A stretch of DNA of 56,535 nt, from NCBI GenBank assembly GCA_041748075.1, contig JBGTDX010000181.1:1-56535 (forward strand). Direction: 5' to 3'. Both the position numbers and the translations under genes were made by a program. Positions 50,570 through 56,535 of the stretch are shown piece by piece. The notes below the pieces were generated by a model. The model saw only the letters and a list, made by a program, of their open reading frames with translations, searched no databases and was not told the DNA's origin. Each line of letters opens with the position of its first letter. Within the stretch, counting starts at the first letter, position 1. Origin of the DNA: JBGSYJ01 sp041748075 (GTDB lineage: Bacteria > Acidobacteriota > Thermoanaerobaculia > Gp7-AA8).

Positions 50570-53500
50570 ATGCAGCAGAGTTCGAATCGGTTCAGCCTGG
50601 ATCGGAAAAGCGCACAAGAGACACCGCAAAATCGTGCATCTGTAGGGTGCTGCGACGTCCATCCACCTGCCGTCGAGCGAACGCCGATGCCCGGAATTCA
50701 TCAGGATCCTCTTCAGAGCGCGCACGCTCCAGAGCGACGCCACGACCGTGTGACTCTCCTCGCACGGATTCTGGAAACCTTCACCGGAACTTTGGATCTC
50801 GAAGAAGTTCTCAGCAGGATCGTCACGACGACTCTGAACGAGTTGAACGTGGATCGCGCGTGGATGCTTCATCCGGTCAGTCTGACCGCCGAGTACGGAA
50901 CGGTTTCATTCGAGTCAACCCGCCCGGGGTATCCGGGCGCGTTCGAGATGGGTATCCCGGTTCCTCTCGAAGGATCGCGCGCGCTGATCCGGAAGGCGAT
51001 CGATACCGGCGAAGTGGTCGTTACGCACGAGGGCGACGCGGACCTCGACCCCCTTCTCGCCGAGCAATTCCGGATTCGTGGCCAGCTCCTTCAGGTGCTG
51101 CATCCGAGCGACTCGGGAGTGTGGGGTTTCGGTCTTCATCAATGCTCTCATGCGCGCGTCTGGACAACGGATGACGTCGCACTTTTTGCGGAGATCGGAC
51201 GGTACGCGACGATCGCGCTGAACAATGCGCTGTTGCACAGACGAGCCGTCGCCGAGGCTTCGAAGGTCACAGCGATCATCGATCAGATCCCCGAGGCCGC
51301 TGCCATATACGGCGCTGACGGCAAACTCGAGCGTGTCAACGCGGCTGCCCGGACACAGCCGATCACGCTCTTTCAGGCGGACGAGGAGTCCCGTGCGGTG
51401 CTGCTGGAGATGGACGGATCCGAGCCAAGACCGGAGAACCTGCCGTCACGCCGGGCACTGAACGGAGAGACCATCAAATCGGACTACCAGATCCGGGACA
51501 CGCGGACCGGCGACACCCGGATCGTTCAGGTCAAAGCAGCTCCGGTTCGGGACGGCTCCGGTGCCGTCGTTGGTTCCGTGGTCATCTCCGCAGACATTAC
51601 GGAAGAGCGCCTGAAGCTGGAACGCGACATTCGCCGGCGGGGCAGGGCGGATTGTCTGGCGAATCTCGGTCTCGATCTGTTCTCCACATCATTGAGCCCC
51701 GTGAACCTGGACGAATCGGCCAGGCGGGTGGGTGACGCACTCAAGGCGAACGTCCAGATCCATCTCTATCACCAGCCGAGCGGCAAGCTGCTGCTGGTCG
51801 GTTCGGCTTTCCGGGATGCAGCGGGTCGCGCATTTGGCGACTATCTGCGCAGAAAACCGTACCGGTCCGGCGAGGGTCTCGCCGGAGCTGTGTTCGAGCT
51901 CGGCAAGCCGCTGCTGTTCTCCGAGATTCGCGGTGACGCCATCACCGAGTTCGCCAGGGATGACGACGAGAAAAAGCTCAAAGGCGCGATGCGCGAGCAG
52001 TCTCTGATTGCCTGCCCTGTTGACTCGTACGGGGAACGGATCGGGGCGCTGGTCATCTCTTCCCTGGAAGACGCGTCCGTCCTGAACGCCGAGGATCTCG
52101 AGTTTGCGCAATCGGTGGCGGCTCGGATCGGTGCCGCCGTTCACATCCATCGCCTCAACAGGATCTCGAACGAAGGGCAGCGGGCGGCGGACGAACTGGC
52201 GCGCAGGGAGGTCACCGCGCGCAACAGTCTCGAGGCCGTTCTCGACTCTGCGCCCTTTGGAATCGCCGTCGTTTCCGCTGACGAGTTGCGATTCGAGCTG
52301 ACCAATCCTCCCTGGATCGAGTACGCGACCCGCTTCGGGCGAATCACTTCGGATACGCGTGTGATCGGACTGCGCGTCGCCGAAGTCGTGCCCGACCTCG
52401 AACGGGCGCTCCGGCAGGCGGCCGAGTCCGGAGAGACCAGAATCGACGAAGCCCTCGAGATCCAGAGGGGAATGGAGAGCTGGTACGTAAGCAGGATCAT
52501 TGCTCCCGTCCGCGGGCGCTACTCCGGCGCGACCCAGAGCCTGACGATTCTGGTTCAGGATGTGACCGAGCAGGTGCGTGCGAAGCGGGAGATCGAAGCG
52601 CTCGCGCAGATCATGGAAGAGCGCTCGGCACGCCTGGCCTCGATCCTGGGCTCGATGACCGACGCGCTCCTCGTTTACGATGCCTCCGGCCGTGTGGTGG
52701 ATGTCAATCCCGCGGCTCTTGCCATGTTCGGTATCGGTTCGAGAAGCGAGGCTGTCACGAGGGGATCGCTCCAGGATCTTCAACTCCGCTATCCCGACGG
52801 GAAAGCGATTCCCCCGGACGAGATTCCTTACGTTCGGGCACTTCGCGGAGAGACCGTCCCCGATTTCCTGACCGTCGGCAGGCATCTGCTCACCGGCAAG
52901 GATCTCGACCTTTCGATCGCGGTCGCTCCCATCGAGAGCGGCGGAATCGTAGGAGCTGTGCTGGTCATCAGGGATATCACCGCGCTTCAGGAGCTCGACC
53001 GGAAGAAGGACGAGTTTCTCTCGGTGGCTTCTCATGAGTTGCGCACGCCGCTCACGACGATCAAGGGCTACACACAGCTTCTGGCTCAAACGGTGAACCA
53101 GCTGGGACCGGATGAGCGCATGACTTACCTGAGCGCGGTCCTCGGTGAGATCGACCGGATGATGGGTCTGATCACGGAACTGCTCGACGTCTCGCGAATC
53201 GAGACGCGCAAACTGGAGCTCGAGCCTCGGCGAGTCCCCTGGGTGGCTTTTCTCCAAGGGCGCATCAGCGCGTTCCAGATACAGCATCCCGACCGCAGAA
53301 TCGAGTTCGAATCCGATTCCAGCGACGTCACGCTCGAGGTGGATGCCGATCGCATGCGTCAGGTCGTCGACAATCTCATCTCGAATGCGATGAAGTATTC
53401 GCCTGACGGGTCACCTATCCGCGTAACCGTGAGCCTCGAGAATGGTCATGTGGAGACTTCAGTGATCGACAGGGGAATCGGAATTCCAAGGGATGAGATC

Positions 53501-53677
53501 CCACGGCTGTTCGAGCGCTTTCATCGTGCCCGGAACGTATCGAGCCGTTACTACGGAGGCCTTGGCCTGGGCCTCTACATCGCGAAGGCGATCGTCGAAG
53601 CCCATGACGGCTCCATCGTGGTACAGAGCGATGAAGGCGAAGGTTCCATCTTCACGGTCCGCCTGCCGTCTTCGTGA
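50570..53677 (+). CDS. Soluble multi-sensor histidine kinase (GAF-PAS-GAF-PAS-PAS-HisKA-HATPase)
   Basis: The kinase has 1035 residues and no membrane segment, so it should sense cytoplasmic signals. The order is: GAF (about 65-225), PAS (about 228-345, ending VVISADITEERLKLE), GAF (about 350-530), PAS (about 545-680, ending TILVQDVTEQVRAK), PAS (about 690-805, ending VLVIRDITALQELD). HisKA follows with the phospho-acceptor His822 in SHELRTPLTTIKGYTQLL. The ATPase (about 925-1035) has the N box DNLISNAMKYSPDG, G1 DRGIGIPRDE, F box FERFHR and G2 GGLGLGLYIAK. No response regulator is adjacent, so it is an orphan here. The first 55 residues may be dispensable; an ATG at 50687 is an alternative start. 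Confidence 0.93.
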   Translation: MQQSSNRFSLDRKSAQETPQNRASVGCCDVHPPAVERTPMPGIHQDPLQSAHAPERRHDRVTLLARILETFTGTLDLEEVLSRIVTTTLNELNVDRAWMLHPVSLTAEYGTVSFESTRPGYPGAFEMGIPVPLEGSRALIRKAIDTGEVVVTHEGDADLDPLLAEQFRIRGQLLQVLHPSDSGVWGFGLHQCSHARVWTTDDVALFAEIGRYATIALNNALLHRRAVAEASKVTAIIDQIPEAAAIYGADGKLERVNAAARTQPITLFQADEESRAVLLEMDGSEPRPENLPSRRALNGETIKSDYQIRDTRTGDTRIVQVKAAPVRDGSGAVVGSVVISADITEERLKLERDIRRRGRADCLANLGLDLFSTSLSPVNLDESARRVGDALKANVQIHLYHQPSGKLLLVGSAFRDAAGRAFGDYLRRKPYRSGEGLAGAVFELGKPLLFSEIRGDAITEFARDDDEKKLKGAMREQSLIACPVDSYGERIGALVISSLEDASVLNAEDLEFAQSVAARIGAAVHIHRLNRISNEGQRAADELARREVTARNSLEAVLDSAPFGIAVVSADELRFELTNPPWIEYATRFGRITSDTRVIGLRVAEVVPDLERALRQAAESGETRIDEALEIQRGMESWYVSRIIAPVRGRYSGATQSLTILVQDVTEQVRAKREIEALAQIMEERSARLASILGSMTDALLVYDASGRVVDVNPAALAMFGIGSRSEAVTRGSLQDLQLRYPDGKAIPPDEIPYVRALRGETVPDFLTVGRHLLTGKDLDLSIAVAPIESGGIVGAVLVIRDITALQELDRKKDEFLSVASHELRTPLTTIKGYTQLLAQTVNQLGPDERMTYLSAVLGEIDRMMGLITELLDVSRIETRKLELEPRRVPWVAFLQGRISAFQIQHPDRRIEFESDSSDVTLEVDADRMRQVVDNLISNAMKYSPDGSPIRVTVSLENGHVETSVIDRGIGIPRDEIPRLFERFHRARNVSSRYYGGLGLGLYIAKAIVEAHDGSIVVQSDEGEGSIFTVRLPSS

Positions 53678-53701
53678 TACTTCCGGATCTGCCACCATGT
53701 G

Positions 53702-53723
53702 GCCGGGGATTCCTATCCCCGGC
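53702..53723 (+). terminator. Stem-loop after the histidine kinase
   Basis: A perfect 9-bp stem (GCCGGGGAT / ATCCCCGGC) with loop TCCT lies 24 bp after the stop. There is no U-run, so termination is plausible but unproven. Confidence 0.5.
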
Positions 53724-53749
53724 TCGCCTTCGATGATTGAACGATTTTC

Positions 53750-53941
53750 TCAGCCAATCGGGCTGGCTGGAGGCTTTGTTCCCGCAATCTCGAAGTCGAC
53801 GGCGATGAGCCGTCCCTGCTGGTCAAAGAGGAGTGAGCACTCCTCGAACCCCGCCTCCTGCTCACTCACCCACCTGTAGATCTTTGTTTCGTTCGCGAAT
53901 CCAGTCAACGACTCACGTCTCGACTTCCGGTGGCTGAGCAT
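53750..53941 (-). CDS. Small protein, unknown function
   Basis: The protein has about 63 residues from the ATG at 53941, with AGGAGG about 10 nt upstream. The sequence MLSHRKSRRESLTGFANETK and the block EECSLLFDQQGRLIAVDFEI read like a small soluble beta protein; the end (GTKPPASPIG) is flexible. The frame is open to an ATG at 54001, but the ribosome site favours 53941. I recognise no family. It converges on the histidine kinase. Confidence 0.5.
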   Translation of the reverse strand: MLSHRKSRRESLTGFANETKIYRWVSEQEAGFEECSLLFDQQGRLIAVDFEIAGTKPPASPIG

Positions 53942-54267
53942 CCTCGGGTGACCTCCTTGTAAACGGTTTCGGAGATTGAGGGCGGATTCATACCACAGCA
54001 AAGACCTTTAGATTTCGTGCCAGCAAAATTTTACACCGAAGTAGCGGCGGATTTCCGATCCGCCGCTCTACGGATCGTCTGGAACTTGCGCATCCTGGGG
54101 CGACGAGCCGGGAAGGGGAGGTAGTCAGTAGTCAGTAGTCAGAAGCCCGCCCGCCCGCGGTGCCGGGGTATTTCGCAGGGATGACGACACGACACCCGAC
54201 GAACCTCGCGGGCTGTTGGCCCTACTGACTACTGACTACTTCCCGTCGGAATGTCCCTCTACTTCAG
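53942..54267. other. Intergenic stretch with an inverted heptamer element
   Basis: No gene is apparent in these 326 bp. A 12-bp imperfect hairpin (GCGGCGGATT / GATCCGCCGC, about 54041-54065) and the CAGTAGT element at 54121-54240 are the visible structure. Confidence 0.65.
54121..54240. repeat. Inverted heptamer-repeat element (CAGTAGT type)
   Basis: Three GTAGTCA heptamers (54121-54142) and three inverse CTACTGA copies (54222-54240) flank an 80-bp GC-rich middle starting AAGCCCGCCCGCCCGCGG. Confidence 0.9.
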
Positions 54268-55527
54268 CTACGCGGCGTGCAACTCCCCGTCTCCCACGGG
54301 CAGCATGACCGTCCCCGGCCCCAGCCGCGCGCGATGCCCGCGCCAGTCCACCTCGGACGAGCCGTACGGAACGAACTGCACGACCCACTGAAGGAGATCC
54401 TGCAGAGGAATCAGCGCGAGCTGGCCGAAACTCATCCTGGCTCCGAGAGCGCCCGAGATGAGCGCTCCCTGAAGGACTCTCATCGCCACCGACAGAATCA
54501 CGAGTGTTCCCGCGGCCCCGAGCAGTGCAGGGTCGACGATCGCCGAGAGTAGTGCGGCGCCGAGCGCTGCCGGAATGGGATTGACGAGAAACTCTCCAGT
54601 GTAGGCCGCCGGCGAAAATGCATAACGGATCTTGTTCCATCGGATCTGGCGCGCGAGGGCGCGGCGGACGGTCCGGCGCGCGATGACGTTTCTCACGACG
54701 ACGGGCGAGAGGGCGACCCTGTAACCCGCAGCCTTCACCGCCAGACCGATCGCCTGATCCTCGGCGAGGACGTCTCCAAAGGCCTCGAAGCCGCCGAGCT
54801 CGTCGAGAACCGTTCTTCGAATCGCCATCGATTTGCCGACGACGCATGGAACATTCATCAAAGCCGCGAACACGCTACCAGCGGCCACGAATGTCAGGAG
54901 GTGAAGCGTCTCGAGAGTCGCGCCGAAGTTCTTCGCGCCAGCTCCCGTGAAGAGATTCGAGGAGCAGCCGGTTCGCGGATCGTCGAAGACTTCGAGTGTC
55001 GATGCGATGTCGAACGGCTCGATCCGGACGTTCGAGTCGGAGATCAGGATGATCTCGCCTCGCGCATGCTCCATCGCCGCGGCGAGCCGCTCGATCTTCG
55101 GGTTGCGGATCGATCCCGAGTCGGGGCCGCCTGTGACGATCGTGAAGGGAGCATCCGGGAACTCTGCGCAGAGACGTTTTGCGATGTCGAAGGCGGGATC
55201 CGAGCTGTCGGCGATCGAGAAGATGATCTCGTGCGAAACACCCTCGATGCGGGTGAATGAAGTGAGATTCTCGACCAGGTCATCGTCCAGCCCGCAGAGA
55301 GGTTTGAGGATCGACACGCGGGGCCGTGCGGGAGTGAAACCTGCCGGCTGGAAATCGCTCGTGTGTCGTATCGTCTCCGCGGCCTGCTCCTGCAGGCCGG
55401 GTACGAAAGGGCGTCTGCGCCTCCTGGTGAATCTCCAGCATTGCAGCGCCTGCAGGGTCGTGATCAGCAGACCGATGAGTGCGATGGCGAGCAGCGACCA
55501 GAACAGGATCATGGCGTTCTCCATCAC
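54268..55527 (-). CDS. GT21-type glycosyltransferase (HpnI / ceramide glucosyltransferase-like)
   Basis: The 419-residue membrane enzyme has an N-terminal helix (6-28), the GT-A domain with VSILKPLCGLDDDLVENLTSF (about 70-90), ISDSNVRI (the D-x-D-like site), an EDQAIGLAVKAAGYRV block and the Q-x-x-RW motif in RQIRWNKIR (about 293-301). C-terminal membrane helices follow. These are the D1-D2-D3-QxxRW marks of GT21. Bacterial members include HpnI, which adds N-acetylglucosamine to bacteriohopanetetrol, and glucosylceramide synthases; the acceptor here is undetermined. Its start overlaps the PHP gene stop as ATGA. No other hpn genes are visible. Confidence 0.85.
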   Translation of the reverse strand: MMENAMILFWSLLAIALIGLLITTLQALQCWRFTRRRRRPFVPGLQEQAAETIRHTSDFQPAGFTPARPRVSILKPLCGLDDDLVENLTSFTRIEGVSHEIIFSIADSSDPAFDIAKRLCAEFPDAPFTIVTGGPDSGSIRNPKIERLAAAMEHARGEIILISDSNVRIEPFDIASTLEVFDDPRTGCSSNLFTGAGAKNFGATLETLHLLTFVAAGSVFAALMNVPCVVGKSMAIRRTVLDELGGFEAFGDVLAEDQAIGLAVKAAGYRVALSPVVVRNVIARRTVRRALARQIRWNKIRYAFSPAAYTGEFLVNPIPAALGAALLSAIVDPALLGAAGTLVILSVAMRVLQGALISGALGARMSFGQLALIPLQDLLQWVVQFVPYGSSEVDWRGHRARLGPGTVMLPVGDGELHAA

Positions 55528-56267
55528 GAAACAGCCAGTGCGAGCTTCGACAGATCGAAGCCTGGTACCTGGAGTGCAGGCGCCTCCAGGCGCTTGACGG
55601 CGAGCCCCTCACCGCGTCTCAGGGCAGCGAGAACGGCTTTCTCATTCTTTTCCGCGGGAAGAAGTGTTTTCCAGGCATACAGGTGCTCCGGTTTGTGAAA
55701 GTCGCTGTTGCCCACGTAAGGCAGCCGTGCGCGCGCGACCGGCGGGAAGAGATCCCAGCGGCAGGCGATTTCCCAGAGGTCGATCAACTGCGAAACATCA
55801 TTTCGCCTGTTCCACAGATAGAAGGTGTTCGCATACCAGTCGGACATTTCGTTCGGATGGCATGCAACGACGACAGCGTTGTGCTCCTTTGCGCGCGTGA
55901 GCATCTCTTCGACGGAGCCGTTTGCCGGAATGAACGAATCGACTCCGAGGGCCAGTGCATGGGCGGAATTCTTCCGGGTGATTGCATTCCGGGTGAGCTC
56001 GAAGCCGGCGATCACGACCATGCCGTACTCGTTTCGGGCACGGCGCGCTTCGCTCTCGATCTCGGCGCGATACGCATCGAAGTTGTTTCTCGTTACGGAA
56101 AGGCCAAACCGGTGCGTCACCTTGCCGACGATGTGGTCATCGTTGACGACGTGATCGGTGATCGCGATGACGTCATGTCCCGAGCGTCCGAAGAGGTCGA
56201 CGACCTCGGGAATGGAAAGCTGCCCATCAGACCAGGTCGTGTGGATGTGAAAGTCCGCAAGTAACAC
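55524..56267 (-). CDS. PHP-family metal-dependent phosphoesterase
   Basis: The 247-residue protein starts at a GTG at 56267, with GGAGG 6 nt upstream. The PHP metal motifs are all present: LADFHIHTTWSDGQLSIPEV (His-x-His near residues 7-9), AITDHV, AGFELTRN, ACHPNE and VGNSDFHKPEH. PHP enzymes hydrolyse phosphoesters of nucleotides or sugars; the substrate is unknown. It is the first gene of a two-gene operon with the GT21-like glycosyltransferase, which suggests action on a phosphorylated lipid or sugar intermediate, but that is inference. Confidence 0.85.
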   Translation of the reverse strand: MLLADFHIHTTWSDGQLSIPEVVDLFGRSGHDVIAITDHVVNDDHIVGKVTHRFGLSVTRNNFDAYRAEIESEARRARNEYGMVVIAGFELTRNAITRKNSAHALALGVDSFIPANGSVEEMLTRAKEHNAVVVACHPNEMSDWYANTFYLWNRRNDVSQLIDLWEIACRWDLFPPVARARLPYVGNSDFHKPEHLYAWKTLLPAEKNEKAVLAALRRGEGLAVKRLEAPALQVPGFDLSKLALAVS

Positions 56268-56370
56268 GCCGCGCCTCCTTCTTCCCCGCTTCGAGTATCC
56301 GATGCCGCTTTGCAGAGGAGATGAAGAAGGGGTGAAGGGGAGGTCAATTCTGGGGATGGATCGTGATCAA

Positions 56371-56397
56371 GGATGAAGGATGAAGGATGAAAGATGA
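56371..56397 (+). repeat. Tandem GGATGAA heptamers
   Basis: Nearly four heptamers (GGATGAA, last one AGATGA) lie in the gap upstream of the PHP operon. Confidence 0.85.
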
Positions 56398-56435
56398 CCC
56401 GACAGGGTCAGTGTGTGCGAGGGATGAACGAGCTT

Positions 56436-56535
56436 GTCATCCCGAGCTACCTAACGGCGGTGGGCGCCGGTGAAGGGGTGATGAACCACCGTGTCATGCT
56501 GAGCGAGGCCACGTCATCCTGAGCGAAGCGAAGGA
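56436..56535 (+). repeat. REP-like TCATCCTGAGCG copies at the window end
   Basis: TGTCATCCCGAGC (56436), GTGTCATGCTGAGCGAGG (56491) and GTCATCCTGAGCGAAGCGAA (56513) are three degenerate direct copies of the core found as an inverted pair at 16592-16679. The last copy reaches the window edge. Confidence 0.75.

Noticed and set aside
1..56535. tRNA or rRNA genes
   Set aside because: I scanned the gaps for CCA-ending cloverleafs and rRNA blocks and saw none. A tRNAscan run would be needed to be certain.

Overview
The window is 56.5 kb of GC-rich, densely packed bacterial DNA. It comes from a didermic (Gram-negative-type) organism: it encodes an Omp85 outer-membrane barrel fused to a TamB-like protein, an LTxxQ periplasmic protein, a lipoprotein-like YidD and a SecDF fusion. 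The secreted metalloprotease with PKD domains and a C-terminal tandem repeat, the LVIVD-like secreted protein, the two ECF sigma/anti-sigma pairs and the many heptamer repeats between genes recall Acidobacteriota of the Thermoanaerobaculia type. That placement is an inference from gene content, not a phylogeny. I see no rRNA, tRNA or CRISPR array and no prophage. The only mobile element is a decayed IS481-like copy.

Layout. 1-4 kb: secDF (cut by the window edge), a small secreted protein, and an operator-controlled operon of membrane protein, winged-helix regulator and MpaB-like (DUF2236) protein. 4-8 kb: a large secreted matrixin-type protease transcribed behind a c-di-GMP-I (GEMM-I) riboswitch. 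8-12 kb: DUF971, truA-thiL and a DUF1772/DUF1634/TauE operon. 12-20 kb: a 1103-residue TPR protein followed upstream by the translation cluster ffh-rpsP-khpA-[rimM-trmD]-rplS-rnhB, in which rimM and trmD are fused into one frame through an intergenic-type repeat. 20-22 kb: the IS481 remnant and an HNH endonuclease. 22-29 kb: LVIVD-like protein, GDPD, pyrF, a PolX with a damaged polymerase site, and an ECF sigma/anti-sigma/secretin-N-domain operon. 29-34 kb: purD, CDF metal transporter, LTxxQ protein, MarR regulator, glycerate kinase. 34-41.6 kb: one 2389-residue chain joining TamB to a seven-POTRA Omp85 barrel. 41.6-50.5 kb: Mpo1-like protein, fabI, a SigK/RskA-like pair, hutU, nth, an S2P-CBS protease, a YidD-like lipoprotein and mazG. 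50.5-56.5 kb: a five-sensor soluble histidine kinase, a GT21/HpnI-like glycosyltransferase and a PHP phosphoesterase.

Themes. (1) Cell-envelope biogenesis is prominent: SecDF, TamB-Omp85, YidD, S2P, FabI and HpnI-like. (2) Regulation is visible in the DNA: a c-di-GMP riboswitch, two dyad operators beside their probable regulators, two ECF/anti-sigma pairs, and seven genes whose -10 box lies 6-9 nt before the start codon, implying leaderless mRNAs. (3) Most non-coding gaps carry tandem 7-bp repeats of several different sequences, often as an inverted pair around a GC-rich loop. They contain TGA or TAG on one strand and stay open on the other, which explains how one became the linker of the RimM-TrmD fusion. 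The strongest candidates for something undescribed are the TamB-Omp85 single chain and the heptamer elements with their effect on gene structure.
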